64,000 nucleotides of DNA, taken from assembly GCF_900110675.1 (NCBI RefSeq), contig NZ_FOEN01000003.1, positions 124,001 to 188,000 on the forward strand, in the 5' to 3' direction. The translations under genes were made by a program, and so were the position numbers. This document shows, in pieces, positions 38,720 through 49,094 of this stretch (positions are counted from its first letter, which is position 1; the number at the start of each line of letters is the position of its first letter). A model generated the notes under the pieces. That model worked only from the letters and a program-made list of their open reading frames with translations, was not told the DNA's origin and did not search any database. This stretch comes from Ignavigranum ruoffiae (GTDB lineage: Bacteria > Bacillota > Bacilli > Lactobacillales > Aerococcaceae).

Positions 38720-40060
38720 ATGTCTGAAAAAAAATGGAATCGACAAAGTATCCTGGAGGATGCACGCCTAAATGAAGTTCGATTTATCCGTTTAATGTTC
38801 ACCGATATTATGGGCATGATCAAAAATGTTGAAATCCCCTTCTCTCAATTAGAGAAAGCTTTGGAAAATAATATGACTTTTGATGGCTCTTCAGTCGACG
38901 GCTTTGTTCGTATCGAAGAAAGTGATATGTATTTAATTCCCGATTTAGATTCATGGTTAGTTTATAATTGGCAGGAAGGCAATGGCAAAGTTGCTTCCTT
39001 AATCTGCGATATTGAAACTTCAAAACGTCAACCTTTTATTGGGGACCCTAGAACGAACTTAAAACGCGTCTTAGAAGAAATGGAAGAAATGGGCTTTACT
39101 TCCTTTAATTTAGGACCAGAACCAGAATTTTACTTATTTAAGAATGACGAAAATGGAAATGCTACGATGGAATTGAATGATCAAGGAGGTTATTTCGATT
39201 TAGCGCCGATGGATTCAGCTGAGAATACTCGACGAGATATTGTCCTAGAGCTTGAAGATCTAGGTTTCGAAATTGAAGCTAGTCACCATGAGTGTGGCCC
39301 TGGTCAACATGAAATTGATTGGAAGTATAGTGATGCCTTAACTGCTTGTGATAACATCCAGATATTTAAACTCATCGTCAAAAATGTTGCCCATCGTCAT
39401 AATTTACACGCATCTTTTATGCCGAAACCAATTCATGGCTTAGCTGGGTCAGGCATGCATTTCAATTTATCTTTGTTTACGGAAGCAGGAAATGCCTTTT
39501 ATGATCCTGATGGCGTTGACCAACTTTCACAAACGGCCTATTACTTTATTGGGGGATTAATGAAATATGCTAAAGCCTATACTGCGATTATTAATCCTAC
39601 TGTCAATTCCTATAAACGTTTAGTTTCTGGTTTCGAAGCACCAGTATATATTGCTTGGTCGCAACAAAATCGTTCTCCACTCATTCGTATTCCTGCAGCA
39701 AGAGGCAATTCAACCCGTATTGAAGTACGTAGTGTTGACCCGTCAGCCAACCCCTACTTAGCTTTATCGGTTTTACTCACGGCGGGATTAAAAGGAATTA
39801 AAGAAAAGATTATGCCACCTGAAGCAGTTAATCAAAATATCTACGCCATGTCTGATCAAGAACGCTCTGAACGTCAAATTGATCAATTGCCAGCCTCATT
39901 ACGTGAAGCAGTCGCCTATTTAAGTCAAACACCTGACATGTTGGCTGCGTTAGGAAGTCATATCTCTGACGCCTTTATCAGAGAAAAAAGTTTAGAATAT
40001 GCCGAGTACATTCAACAAGTCACTCAATGGGAAATTGAAAAATACTTTATGACCTATTAA
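38720..40060 (+). CDS. glnA: glutamine synthetase type I (alpha)
   Basis: 446 aa from [17 protein letters not shown] after AAAGGAGG; the longer frame to 38642 crosses the promoter. Family signatures are [19 protein letters not shown] (with the Arg used in GSI-alpha feedback inhibition), [21 protein letters not shown], the ATP-binding [16 protein letters not shown] and [12 protein letters not shown]. It joins ammonia to glutamate. No glnR gene precedes it, unlike the glnRA operons of most Lactobacillales and Bacillus. Confidence 0.95.
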   Translation: MSEKKWNRQSILEDARLNEVRFIRLMFTDIMGMIKNVEIPFSQLEKALENNMTFDGSSVDGFVRIEESDMYLIPDLDSWLVYNWQEGNGKVASLICDIETSKRQPFIGDPRTNLKRVLEEMEEMGFTSFNLGPEPEFYLFKNDENGNATMELNDQGGYFDLAPMDSAENTRRDIVLELEDLGFEIEASHHECGPGQHEIDWKYSDALTACDNIQIFKLIVKNVAHRHNLHASFMPKPIHGLAGSGMHFNLSLFTEAGNAFYDPDGVDQLSQTAYYFIGGLMKYAKAYTAIINPTVNSYKRLVSGFEAPVYIAWSQQNRSPLIRIPAARGNSTRIEVRSVDPSANPYLALSVLLTAGLKGIKEKIMPPEAVNQNIYAMSDQERSERQIDQLPASLREAVAYLSQTPDMLAALGSHISDAFIREKSLEYAEYIQQVTQWEIEKYFMTY

Positions 40061-40202
40061 TAAATTGATATAGTAGCTTATAGATTTGAAAAGTATTTCG
40101 TTTCAGATTTCGGTATTTAGAATGAAGATAGCCTCAAATCTTCAAGAAATTATCACTTGATTCAATTTTTTTGATAGAATAATAAGGATAGGAGGTGACC
40201 AA

Positions 40203-40739
40203 ATGATGCAAAAAATTCGTGGTTTTGAAATTGTAACTGCATTTAAATCAAAGGACATTCAACTGCCTTATAGGTCGACGCATCATGCCGCAGGCTATGA
40301 TATTCAAGCTGCTGAAACCATTATTATCCCCTCCTATTGGGAACAATTGTTTAAATATTTCTGGGCTAAAATTAATAAGACTGCGGATGTTGAGCATAAA
40401 TTTGATGAAGAGATCTTTAAAGCGAGTTTAGTCCCTACCGGTTTAAAGGCTTATATGCAAGAAGATGAATATCTTCAGATTATCAACCGATCAAGTAATC
40501 CCTTGAAACGATTCCTCACTTTACCCAATAGCGTAGGCATTATTGATGCGGATTACTATAATAATTCAAAGAATGAAGGGCATATCTTTGTTCAATTAAT
40601 TAATTATGGCTTAAAAGATTGGGAAATTAAAAAAGGGGACCGCATCGCTCAAGCAATTTTTACCAAGTATTTAAAAGTTGATGGCGATCAAGGCGGCTTA
40701 AGTCAACGTGAAGGTGGTTTCGGATCTTCAGGACGATAA
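40203..40739 (+). CDS. dut: dUTP diphosphatase with an internal insertion
   Basis: 178 aa, AGGAGGTG upstream. dUTPase motif 1 is HAAGYDIQA, motif 2 INRSSNPLK, motif 3 [11 protein letters not shown], motif 4 [12 protein letters not shown] and the C-terminal P-loop-like motif 5 [10 protein letters not shown]. About 30 extra residues around [17 protein letters not shown] separate motifs 1 and 2, a form found in Lactobacillales. It hydrolyses dUTP to dUMP. The radA start is 10 bp downstream. Confidence 0.9.
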   Translation: MMQKIRGFEIVTAFKSKDIQLPYRSTHHAAGYDIQAAETIIIPSYWEQLFKYFWAKINKTADVEHKFDEEIFKASLVPTGLKAYMQEDEYLQIINRSSNPLKRFLTLPNSVGIIDADYYNNSKNEGHIFVQLINYGLKDWEIKKGDRIAQAIFTKYLKVDGDQGGLSQREGGFGSSGR

Positions 40740-40749
40740 AGGAGTCAAA

Positions 40750-42129
40750 ATGGCAAAGAAAAAAGTAATCTACGAATGCACAGCTTGTGGTTATGAATCA
40801 CCAAGATGGCTAGGCAGGTGTCCAAATTGTGGTGGCTGGAATACTTTAGAAGAGCAATATGTTACACCTGAACCTGCATCGAATACCTTGTCGAATTTAA
40901 CTCAACGATCAGCCAACCATCCAGGAGCCAGCACTTTACAGAATATTCCTCTGATGGAGGCTGAACGAATTTCCAGTAAGCTGGCAGAATTTGATCGTGT
41001 CCTAGGTGGGGGCATCGTTCCAGGATCTTTAGTCTTGATTGGTGGAGATCCTGGCATTGGCAAGTCCACTCTCTTATTACAAGTATCCTTGCTATTGGCC
41101 ACTCAGAACCAACAACTTCTATATGTATCCGGAGAAGAGAGTTTGAGCCAAATAAAATTAAGAGCTCATCGCTTATCAGTAGAAGAATCTGAATTATTAT
41201 TATTGGCCGAGACGGATCTTACAATCATTGCTAACGAAATTAATAAAATTCAGCCAACGATTGTGATTATTGACTCGATTCAAACGATGACTCTACCAGA
41301 CCATCAAGGAATTGCCGGTTCTGTATCTCAAGTTCGTGAAGTGACTGCTCAATTGATGAGGATAGCTAAAGATAATCAAATCGCAATCTTTATCGTTGGT
41401 CATGTTACCAAGGAAGGGAATATAGCTGGACCACGAATGTTAGAACATATGGTGGATACAGTTCTTTATTTCGAGGGAGAAAAGTACAATCGTTTCCGCA
41501 TTTTGCGAGCCGTAAAGAATCGTTTTGGTTCGACGAATGAAATGGGTGTCTTTGAGATGCTGGACTCGGGCTTAAAAGAAGTAACCAATCCTTCGCAAAT
41601 GTTTTTGGAAGAGCGGTTACCGGGAGCCATTGGCTCCATCGTGGTGCCTGCCCTGGAGGGGAGTCGGGTGGTCCTGGCTGAAATTCAATCCTTAATGACT
41701 CCCACCGTCTTTGGGAATGCTAAGCGGACCAGTAGTGGTATGGAATATCAGAAAGTTTCTTTAATTCTGGCTGTAATGGAGAAACATTGCGGTTTGTTAG
41801 TCCAAAATCAAGACGCCTTCTTTAAAACAGCGGGGGGTGTTCGTTTAGATGATCCAGCCATTGATTTAGCTTTGGCGATGAGTATTGCATCTAGTTACTG
41901 GAACCGGCCGACTAAAGTGGCGGATTGCTTTATTGGTGAAATTGGTCTGACAGGAGAAATTCGCAGAGTCAATCAAATCCGCGATCGAATTAAAGAGGCC
42001 GATAAGTTAGGCTTTAAACGAATTTTCATCCCTAAAAATAATCAGGACCAGTTAGAAACAGATTATGAGATTGAGATTGTACCAATTAGTACAATTCAAG
42101 AAGCCGTAAGACTAGTTTTTCCGCGATAA
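40750..42129 (+). CDS. radA: DNA repair protein RadA (Sms)
   Basis: 459 aa from [17 protein letters not shown] after AAAGGAG. The zinc finger is [18 protein letters not shown]. The RecA-like core has Walker [13 protein letters not shown] and the RadA-specific [13 protein letters not shown]. The C-terminal Lon-like domain includes [13 protein letters not shown] hexameric helicase-like branch-migration factor, also used in natural transformation. Coupled to dut. Confidence 0.96.
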   Translation: MAKKKVIYECTACGYESPRWLGRCPNCGGWNTLEEQYVTPEPASNTLSNLTQRSANHPGASTLQNIPLMEAERISSKLAEFDRVLGGGIVPGSLVLIGGDPGIGKSTLLLQVSLLLATQNQQLLYVSGEESLSQIKLRAHRLSVEESELLLLAETDLTIIANEINKIQPTIVIIDSIQTMTLPDHQGIAGSVSQVREVTAQLMRIAKDNQIAIFIVGHVTKEGNIAGPRMLEHMVDTVLYFEGEKYNRFRILRAVKNRFGSTNEMGVFEMLDSGLKEVTNPSQMFLEERLPGAIGSIVVPALEGSRVVLAEIQSLMTPTVFGNAKRTSSGMEYQKVSLILAVMEKHCGLLVQNQDAFFKTAGGVRLDDPAIDLALAMSIASSYWNRPTKVADCFIGEIGLTGEIRRVNQIRDRIKEADKLGFKRIFIPKNNQDQLETDYEIEIVPISTIQEAVRLVFPR

Positions 42130-42162
42130 AGTTTTATAATAAGATTTAGCAAAGGGGGTGAG

Positions 42163-43260
42163 ATGATGTTAAAAAAAGTAGTGCTATTTATTTCAGCAAT
42201 TGTGGGCATAAGTTTTGGTTTAACCATTGGACAAGCTTTGTGGCAAGCGATTAATATAAAAAATGTAATCTTAACCAACCCATTGTTTAACGCACTTATT
42301 TTTGGAATTATTTTTATGATATTAGGCGGGTTGTTGCTACCTTTTATTGATAAAGTGACACGTCGGATTATAGATTGGACCCATCGGCAAACGACCTCTT
42401 TATTAATTGTTGAAGCCATTGGAACACTTCTGGGATTAATCATTGGTTATCTAATTGCATTACCTTTTGTCAGTTTAAATATCCCATTTATTTCCAGTAC
42501 TTTACCAATTGTACTTTCAATTATTTTGGCCTATATTGGCTATAATATTGCTGCGACTCAACATGAAGAGATTGTAACCAGTGTGAGTCATTTTTTTGCT
42601 AAGGATCGTCCGTTTAGTTTTTCTGAAAAAGACAAACAAGCTAAGCTCACCGAATCTAAGTCGGGGGAAGTTCTTTACAAATTGCTTGATACCAGCGTGA
42701 TTATTGATGGCCGAATTGTTGATATTGTTAAGACGAATTTTATCGAGGGGACCTTAATCATTCCTAATTTTGTTTTACATGAATTACAATTAATTGCCGA
42801 CTCTTCGGATGGCTTGAAACGGGCCAAAGGTCGACGCGGACTAGATATCTTAAATGAATTGCAGAAAGATGATTCTATTCCTATTGAATATTATGAAGGT
42901 GATTTTGATGATATTAAAGAAGTGGATAGTAAATTAGTCCGTCTGGCAAAATTATTAGGGGCAGCGATTATCACTAATGATTATAATTTGAACAAAGTTA
43001 GTGAATTCCAACAAGTGAAGGTCTTTAATATCAATGAATTGGCTAACGCACTTAAACCAGTATTTATTCCTGGAGAAGAGATGATGGTTCAGGTAATTAA
43101 AGAGGGTACTGAGCGTAAGCAGGGTGTGGCCTATTTAGAAGATGGTACCATGATTGTGGTCGAAGACGGGCAGCTCTATATGGGCGAAACGATCCCTGTG
43201 GTAGTAACGAGTGCCTTACAAACAGCGGCCGGTCGGATGATCTTTGCTAAACCAAAATAA
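42163..43260 (+). CDS. membrane PIN/TRAM-domain protein (YacL family)
   Basis: 365 aa. Four N-terminal membrane helices (about residues 5-130). A PIN nuclease-like domain (about 170-290) with acidic residues in [15 protein letters not shown] and [17 protein letters not shown] domain (about 300-360) follows. Conserved between radA and gltX in many Firmicutes; exact function unknown, a membrane-tied RNase is inferred. GGGGGTGAG precedes the first ATG. Confidence 0.88.
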   Translation: MMLKKVVLFISAIVGISFGLTIGQALWQAINIKNVILTNPLFNALIFGIIFMILGGLLLPFIDKVTRRIIDWTHRQTTSLLIVEAIGTLLGLIIGYLIALPFVSLNIPFISSTLPIVLSIILAYIGYNIAATQHEEIVTSVSHFFAKDRPFSFSEKDKQAKLTESKSGEVLYKLLDTSVIIDGRIVDIVKTNFIEGTLIIPNFVLHELQLIADSSDGLKRAKGRRGLDILNELQKDDSIPIEYYEGDFDDIKEVDSKLVRLAKLLGAAIITNDYNLNKVSEFQQVKVFNINELANALKPVFIPGEEMMVQVIKEGTERKQGVAYLEDGTMIVVEDGQLYMGETIPVVVTSALQTAAGRMIFAKPK

Positions 43261-43341
43261 GGAATTGTCAACTGAACTGGAGGGTCTATTGGTAAAGTGA
43301 TAGACTTAAAGATAACAATAATAAAAAAGGAGTCGTAATGA

Positions 43342-44817
43342 ATGAGTTCTAAAATTCGGGTACGATATGCACCAAGTCCAACCGGACATCTTCATATCGG
43401 TAATGCAAGAACAGCTTTATTTAATTACTTATTTGCCAGACATCATCAAGGTGATTTTATCATTCGGACAGAAGATACCGATTTAAAACGTAATATTGCC
43501 GATGGTGAACGTAGCCAATTAGAGAATCTTGAATGGTTAGGGATGGATTGGGATGAATCGGCAGTCAATCCTGGCGCTTATGGACCCTATCGCCAATCTG
43601 AACGTTTGGATATTTATCAAAAATATATTGATCAATTATTGACGGAAGATAAGGCCTATAAATGTTATATGACCGAAGAGGAATTAGAAGCTGAGCGTGA
43701 AGCCCAACAAGCTCGAGGCGAGGCGCCCCATTACGGAGGACAACATGCTCATTTAACCAAAGAAGAACAAGCTGCCTTCGAAGCGGAAGGTCGTGAGCCA
43801 GTCATTCGTTTCCGCGTTCCCCAAAACAAAACCTATGCCTTTGATGATATTGTTAAGGGTCCGATCCAATTCGAATCTAAATCAGTTTCTGGTGACTGGG
43901 TTATTCAAAAACGTGATGGCTATCCAACCTATAACTTTGCCGTGGTAATCGATGACCATTTAATGGAAATTACCCATGTCTTACGAGGAGACGACCATAT
44001 AGCCAATACTCCTAAACAAATGATGATCTATGATGCTTTCGATTGGGAATATCCTCGTTTCGGTCATATGACCTTGATTATTAATAGTGAAACGAATAAG
44101 AAATTAAGTAAACGTGATGAATCCATTCTCCAATTCATTGAACAATATCGTGAATTAGGGTATTTGCCAGAGGCTATGTTTAATTTTATTGCTTTGTTAG
44201 GTTGGTCACCTAAAGGAGAAGAAGAAATATTCAGTCGAGAAGAATTAATCGATATCTTTGATGTTTCTCGCTTATCCACTTCACCAGCTGCTTTTGATGT
44301 GAAGAAGTTAGAATGGATTAACAATACTTACATGAAGAAAGCTGATTTAGAGACAGTGACTCAATTAGCTGTACCACATTTACAAAAAGCCGGACTAGTA
44401 GCAGAAAATCTAAGTCCTGAAGATGATCAATGGGTAGAGAAATTAGTTTCTTTATATCATGATGAGATGAGTTATGGGGCACAAATCACCGACCTATCAC
44501 AATTATTCTTTAATGAGACATTGCAGATAGATGAAGCGGCTCGTCAAGAAGCATCGGTTGACACTGCTAAGACAGTTATTGAAGCTATGGCAGAAAAATT
44601 AAAAAATCTTGACCTGGCTTCCTTTACCGAAGAAAATATCAAACCTCTTATCAAAGAAATTCAAAAAGAAACCGGCATCAAAGGCCGTAAGTTATTTATG
44701 CCAATTCGGATTGCGGTTAGTGGACAAATGCATGGTCCAGAACTCGCCAAGGTCATTGAAGTGCTAGGTAAGGAAAAGGTCTTAGACCATATTCAACAAG
44801 TCCTGCAACAATTATAA
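43342..44817 (+). CDS. gltX: glutamyl-tRNA synthetase
   Basis: 491 aa. Class I signature [19 protein letters not shown] (HIGH) and KLSKRDES (KMSKS). It charges tRNA-Glu, and in most Firmicutes also tRNA-Gln before amidation. AAAAAGGAG upstream. A strong terminator and a structured 300-bp gap separate it from cysS. Confidence 0.97.
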   Translation: MSSKIRVRYAPSPTGHLHIGNARTALFNYLFARHHQGDFIIRTEDTDLKRNIADGERSQLENLEWLGMDWDESAVNPGAYGPYRQSERLDIYQKYIDQLLTEDKAYKCYMTEEELEAEREAQQARGEAPHYGGQHAHLTKEEQAAFEAEGREPVIRFRVPQNKTYAFDDIVKGPIQFESKSVSGDWVIQKRDGYPTYNFAVVIDDHLMEITHVLRGDDHIANTPKQMMIYDAFDWEYPRFGHMTLIINSETNKKLSKRDESILQFIEQYRELGYLPEAMFNFIALLGWSPKGEEEIFSREELIDIFDVSRLSTSPAAFDVKKLEWINNTYMKKADLETVTQLAVPHLQKAGLVAENLSPEDDQWVEKLVSLYHDEMSYGAQITDLSQLFFNETLQIDEAARQEASVDTAKTVIEAMAEKLKNLDLASFTEENIKPLIKEIQKETGIKGRKLFMPIRIAVSGQMHGPELAKVIEVLGKEKVLDHIQQVLQQL

Positions 44818-44854
44818 TTAGCCGTTGACTTATTTATTAACGCTACACTGATAT

Positions 44855-44907
44855 AGATCCACCAGCCATTGGTTAAATCCATACAGCTTGGTGGATCTTT
44901 TTTTGTA
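44855..44907 (+). terminator. gltX terminator
   Basis: AGATCCACCA and TGGTGGATCT form a 10-bp stem with a long loop, followed by seven Ts. Confidence 0.85.
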
Positions 44908-45223
44908 ATCAAAGTTTGGTATGAATCCGTTAATTGTTATTTCCATAAATAGAGAATGTTCTGAAGGTGGTGTAAGAGGGAAAATCTCGCCAGCGTCGCA
45001 GCATTCATAAAAAATATCAGTAGGATGCCTGTTTAAGTTGAACCCACCTTCTAACTTGAGGGAATCAGTAGATAAGTATATTAATGATTAGTCTTCCTAT
45101 AGATGACAAAGTGTTTCCGATCATAGTCAGATGCAATTCATCCTTGGGCCAGGGATAAAAGCGTTCAAGTTGCATGATGAAATGTGTTAGAATGTATTTA
45201 TTATTGAACAGAGGGGGAAGAGC
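44908..45223 (+). other. unassigned structured region upstream of cysS
   Basis: About 315 bp with no convincing gene, more GC-rich than other gaps here. Stem A: GAATG (44954-44958) with CATTC (45002-45006). Stem B: GCATTC (45001-45006) with GGATGC (45023-45028), competing with A. Stem C: GAAGGTGG (44963-44970) with CCACCTTC (45044-45051), enclosing B. Stem D: ATGCAA (45131-45136) with TTGCAT (45170-45175), enclosing the hairpin 45140-45156. No T-box consensus (GGUGGNACCGCG) is seen. The cysS promoter lies at its right end, so the structures may belong to a separate RNA or a decayed element. Confidence 0.5.
45164..45193 (+). promoter_or_regulatory. cysS: probable cysS promoter
   Basis: Extended -10 TGtTAGAAT (45185-45193), with a weak TTCAAG 18 bp upstream. 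Confidence 0.5.
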
Positions 45224-46651
45224 ATGGGAATTGAAATTTACAATACAATGACTCGACAAAAAGAAATATTTAAACCGATTGAAGAAGGGAAAGTACAATT
45301 CTATGTATGTGGGCCAACGGTTTATAACTATATTCATATTGGTAATGCTCGGAGTGCTGTGGCTTTTGATACCATTCGACGCTATCTAGAATATCGCGGA
45401 TATGAAGTTAACTATGTGTCCAACTTTACCGATGTGGATGACAAAATTATCAAGGCTGCTAAACAAGAAGGGTTGTCGCCGAAAGAGCTCGCTGATAAAT
45501 ATATCGCCGCCTACAAAGAAGATACTCAAAAAATCAATATTAAAACTGCCAATGTTCACCCCCGCGTAATGGAAAACATTCCAGAAATTATTGATTTTAT
45601 TCAAGATTTGGTGGATCAAGGATATGCTTATGAAGCTGATGGTGACGTCTACTTTAGAACCCAAAAATTTGATGATTACGGCAAACTATCGAATAAATCG
45701 GTGTCAGAACTACTAGTAGGTGCTAGTCAGCGGGTTGATGCTGATGAGACTGAACGGAAGGAAGCGCCGATTGATTTTGCCTTATGGAAAGCTAATCGCC
45801 AGCCAGATGAAATTTCCTGGTCATCACCTTGGGGACCTGGCCGTCCAGGTTGGCATATTGAATGTTCAGTCATGTCAACCAAATACTTGGGCGAACAATT
45901 AGATATTCATGGCGGTGGACAAGATTTGGAATTCCCGCATCATGAAAATGAAATTGCTCAATCAGAGGCTCACAGCGGCCACACCTTTGCCAATTATTGG
46001 ATGCATAATGGCTTTGTCACAGTAGGTGCCCAAGATGAAAAGATGAGTAAGTCATTAGGAAACTTTGTTTTGTTACGCGACATGTTAAACGAAGTAGATG
46101 CCTTAGTGATTCGATATTTATTAGCATCAGTTCACTACCGTCGTCCTCTGCGTTATGATGATACAACGGTTCAAGAGGCCCAAGTTAATATTGATCGCTT
46201 AAAAGAATTGCACCGACGCTTATCTTTACGATTAAAAGATGAGAATCTGGCTGATGCGCTCTCTCCTGATCAAGAATGGCAAAACAAAATTCGTCAATAT
46301 GAAGCAGATTTTGTTCAAGCTATGGATGATGATTTCAACGCAGCGAATGGTCTGACTGTTATTTTTGAGATGGTTAAAGAGATGAATCGCTATCTCAGTC
46401 TAACTCAATGCTCACGGACCAGCCTACAAATGATGCTTGATCGTCTGGAGACTTTGTTAAGTATTTTTGGTTTGATCTTTGAGAATAAAGAAGAAATTTT
46501 GGATGCAGAAATTATTGCCTTAATTGAGGAACGCAATCAAGCACGACTAAATAAAGATTATCAAAGAGCAGATGAGATTCGTAAACAATTGAAAGAACAG
46601 GGTGTGGAACTAGATGATACCCCGCAAGGAACGGTTTGGAAACGTCAATAA
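45224..46651 (+). CDS. cysS: cysteinyl-tRNA synthetase
   Basis: 475 aa. The zinc Cys is in FYVCGPTVYNYIHIGNARS, which includes HIGH; the second zinc region is PGWHIECSVM and HGGGQDLEFPHHENE. KMSKS is KMSKSLGNF. It acylates tRNA-Cys. First of cysS-mrnC-rlmB-yacP-sigH. AGAGGGGGAAG precedes the ATG. cysE, often between gltX and cysS, is absent. Confidence 0.97.
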   Translation: MGIEIYNTMTRQKEIFKPIEEGKVQFYVCGPTVYNYIHIGNARSAVAFDTIRRYLEYRGYEVNYVSNFTDVDDKIIKAAKQEGLSPKELADKYIAAYKEDTQKINIKTANVHPRVMENIPEIIDFIQDLVDQGYAYEADGDVYFRTQKFDDYGKLSNKSVSELLVGASQRVDADETERKEAPIDFALWKANRQPDEISWSSPWGPGRPGWHIECSVMSTKYLGEQLDIHGGGQDLEFPHHENEIAQSEAHSGHTFANYWMHNGFVTVGAQDEKMSKSLGNFVLLRDMLNEVDALVIRYLLASVHYRRPLRYDDTTVQEAQVNIDRLKELHRRLSLRLKDENLADALSPDQEWQNKIRQYEADFVQAMDDDFNAANGLTVIFEMVKEMNRYLSLTQCSRTSLQMMLDRLETLLSIFGLIFENKEEILDAEIIALIEERNQARLNKDYQRADEIRKQLKEQGVELDDTPQGTVWKRQ

Positions 46652-46675
46652 CTACAGGAATTAAAGGAGCAATCA

Positions 46676-47065
46676 ATGGATGTAAATCAATTAAATGGGG
46701 TGGCTTTAGCTTATTTGGGCGATAGTGCCTATGAATTGAAAATTCGCCAATATGTTCTAGAACAAGGTATTCGCCAAGCTAGTCAGTTACATCGAGCCAG
46801 TGTTCAGTACGTCGAAGCCAAGGCGCAAGCTAAAGTCATCCAATATTGGCTCCACGTTAGTGACTGCTTAAGCGACGAAGAAATTAATATCTATAAACGG
46901 GGGCGTAACCATAAAGCGAATACTAAAGCAAAAAATGCTTCGATAGGTGAATATCGTCAGGCTACAGGATTCGAGGCCTTGATGGGCTGGTTGTATTTAA
47001 GTCAACAGTACGATCGATTCAATCAGTTGGTTGAAGATGCCATCCAAATCATTGAAGGAGAATAA
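46676..47065 (+). CDS. mrnC: Mini-ribonuclease III (MrnC)
   Basis: 129 aa. A lone RNase III catalytic domain without a dsRBD: LAYLGDSAYELKIRQYV holds the signature, with KRGRNHKANTKAKNAS and the end EALMGWLYLSQQ. Mini-III matures 23S rRNA ends. 2 bp before rlmB. Confidence 0.92.
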   Translation: MDVNQLNGVALAYLGDSAYELKIRQYVLEQGIRQASQLHRASVQYVEAKAQAKVIQYWLHVSDCLSDEEINIYKRGRNHKANTKAKNASIGEYRQATGFEALMGWLYLSQQYDRFNQLVEDAIQIIEGE

Positions 47066-47067
47066 AA

Positions 47068-47847
47068 ATGGCTGTGGATAAGAGAGAAAATTTCAATGGA
47101 AAACAAGAAGATAGCGAAATTTTATATGGTCGACACACCGTTTTAACCATTTTGCAGTCAAATAAAGAGGTAAATAAATTATTTTTACAAAAAGGGATAG
47201 CGGGTAAACAAATAACCGATATACTGAAGTTGGTAAAGCAACGAGGTATTGTTTACCAAGAGGTCCCCAAGAACAAATTAGATGAACTGAGTCAAGGAGA
47301 AAATCACCAAGGCGTGATAATCACTGTAGCTCCATATCACTATCAGAGTATAGAAGATAGCTTTGCTTTAGCTAGTCAAAGACAAGAAGATCCTTTCTTG
47401 TTAATATTGGATGAAATCGTTGATCCTCATAATTTAGGTTCGATTCTCAGAACGGCTGACGCAACTGGCGTGCATGGGATCATTATTCCTAAACGTCGAT
47501 CCGTTGGCTTGACAGGGGTCGTCGCCAAAATTTCAACCGGAGCGATTGAACATATCCCTGTGATACGGGTAACCAATCTAGCGCAAACGATCGATCAGCT
47601 TAAATCTAGAGGCCTATGGATATTTGCAACGGATATGGAAGGTGAAGATATGCGCCAATGGAATTCCCAAGGACCGATTGCCTTGGTTATTGGGAATGAA
47701 GGCAAAGGAGTTTCCCCTCTACTCAAACAAAAATGTGATGGGATCGTGACCATCCCGATGCATGGGCATGTTCAAAGTCTCAATGCGTCAGTCGCAGCTT
47801 CTGTCTTAATGTATGAGGTTGCTCGAGATCGCATTCCGATCAGGTGA
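47068..47847 (+). CDS. rlmB: 23S rRNA (guanosine-2'-O-)-methyltransferase RlmB (SpoU/TrmH family)
   Basis: 259 aa. N-terminal substrate domain starting ILYGRHTVLTIL; SPOUT knot with DEIVDPHNLGSILRTADATG, VIGNEGKGVS and SLNASVAASVLMYE. It methylates a 23S rRNA guanosine. Stop is 4 bp before yacP. Confidence 0.93.
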   Translation: MAVDKRENFNGKQEDSEILYGRHTVLTILQSNKEVNKLFLQKGIAGKQITDILKLVKQRGIVYQEVPKNKLDELSQGENHQGVIITVAPYHYQSIEDSFALASQRQEDPFLLILDEIVDPHNLGSILRTADATGVHGIIIPKRRSVGLTGVVAKISTGAIEHIPVIRVTNLAQTIDQLKSRGLWIFATDMEGEDMRQWNSQGPIALVIGNEGKGVSPLLKQKCDGIVTIPMHGHVQSLNASVAASVLMYEVARDRIPIR

Positions 47848-47851
47848 TTTG

Positions 47852-48406
47852 ATGCGAAAGAAAATTCTATTTGTTGATGGGTATAATATGATAGGATCCT
47901 GGCCCCACTTGAATCAATTGAAACATAAGGATTTAATTCAGCAGGCCCGGGATCTTCTCTTATTCGAACTCTCAAATTACCGGAAATTTCGAGGTGTCGA
48001 CCAATTAGTGGTAGTCTTTGATGCCCAATTCGTTCCGGGACTGAGCCAAAGTTTCGAAGAATATGAGCTGACCGTTGTCTTTACCAAAGAAGGAGAAACA
48101 GCCGATACTTATATTGAAAGAGAAGTTCAAGCTTTTATTCATCCTTTAAATGCTGTCCGTGTAGCGACTAGTGATGCAGCAGAACAATGGTTAATCTTTC
48201 AACAAGGGGCTCTGAGAATGTCAGCTCAGGAACTCTTACTGGATAAAGAATTAACTGAAAAACAAATTCAAACGGAAGTAAGACATCACTATCAGCAAAT
48301 TGTGCGGCGCAGAAGTCCATGGGAAATGAAAGATTTAGAGTACTTAGATTTACTTCGTCATAATATTGAACACTTATCAGATAAGGATGGCCATTCTCCT
48401 AAATAA
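47852..48406 (+). CDS. NYN/PIN-domain RNase Rae1 family (YacP)
   Basis: 184 aa from ATG MRKKILFVDGYNMIG; the longer frame overlaps rlmB. Acidic active-site residues are in FVDGYNMIGSW, VVFDAQFVPG and VATSDAAEQWL. In B. subtilis the ortholog Rae1 cuts mRNA on the ribosome. AGGTGA precedes the start. Confidence 0.88.
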   Translation: MRKKILFVDGYNMIGSWPHLNQLKHKDLIQQARDLLLFELSNYRKFRGVDQLVVVFDAQFVPGLSQSFEEYELTVVFTKEGETADTYIEREVQAFIHPLNAVRVATSDAAEQWLIFQQGALRMSAQELLLDKELTEKQIQTEVRHHYQQIVRRRSPWEMKDLEYLDLLRHNIEHLSDKDGHSPK

Positions 48407-48423
48407 GTAAAGGAGAAAGAAAT

Positions 48424-49011
48424 ATGAAGAAGATTGCTCTATTATCGAATGAACAACTTGTCGAAGCTTATCAACAAAGCTCTAACCAAGATTATTTAGT
48501 TGAATTATTTGATCGTTTTAAACCTTTAATACGCAGTCTCTCCCGTCAATACTTTATTATTGATTATGATAATGATGATTTCGAACAAGAAGTTCGGGTC
48601 GCATTATTGAAAGCTGTTCGCACATTCAATTTGGAGCGTAGATCTTTTTTTGCACCTTATGCCCGCTGCGTATGTCGCAATCACATCATTAATATTGCGC
48701 GTTACCGGTTGGCTTCCTGTCGAGGCGGAGGCAAGAAGGATTTATCACTTAATGTGGAAGTTGATGGAGATAGTGTGGATACCTTGAGTCTATTACCAGA
48801 TACTAATAATTTGCCCATTTATGAAATTTGTTCAACCCAATCTAAATTTATAAGAGTTTTGAATAGCTTGTCTAAATTAGAGAAACAGGTATTGCATAAA
48901 TATCTTTCGGAAGGAAATTATAAGAAAATTGCCGAAGAATTAGGAATGAGTTTGAAAAAAGTTCACGATACGATTTATCGGTGTCGGAAGAAATTCAAAC
49001 AATTAGCCTAA
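48424..49011 (+). CDS. RNA polymerase sigma factor, SigH/ComX-like
   Basis: 195 aa. Region 2 is at about 20-90 (DYDNDDFEQEVRVALLKAVRTF), a short linker, then region 4 with LSKLEKQVLHKYLSEGNYKKIAEELGMSLKKVHDTIYRCRKKF. It lies in the place of sigH of B. subtilis (yacP-sigH-rpmG-secE-nusG). In non-spore-forming Lactobacillales such factors can control competence genes. No damage is visible. AAAGGAGA precedes the ATG; a perfect terminator follows. Confidence 0.85.
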   Translation: MKKIALLSNEQLVEAYQQSSNQDYLVELFDRFKPLIRSLSRQYFIIDYDNDDFEQEVRVALLKAVRTFNLERRSFFAPYARCVCRNHIINIARYRLASCRGGGKKDLSLNVEVDGDSVDTLSLLPDTNNLPIYEICSTQSKFIRVLNSLSKLEKQVLHKYLSEGNYKKIAEELGMSLKKVHDTIYRCRKKFKQLA

Positions 49012-49012
49012 A

Positions 49013-49048
49013 TTTCAAAAAAACCTCTAAACTTTAGAGGTTTTTTTG
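49013..49048 (+). terminator. sigma-factor gene terminator
   Basis: AAAAAAACCTCTA and TAGAGGTTTTTTT form a near-perfect stem with a short loop. The A/T symmetry would allow action in both directions. Confidence 0.9.
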
Positions 49049-49094
49049 AATGGATATGATAATATATAGCTTAGGCAAAGGAGTGGGAGACTGA

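Noticed and set aside
44921-45010. 29-codon frame in the gltX-cysS gap
   Set aside because: No Shine-Dalgarno, no recognised family; it overlaps the paired regions.
44908-45223. T-box riboswitch for cysS
   Set aside because: The GGUGGNACCGCG-type antiterminator core is absent, and the likely promoter lies downstream of the stems.
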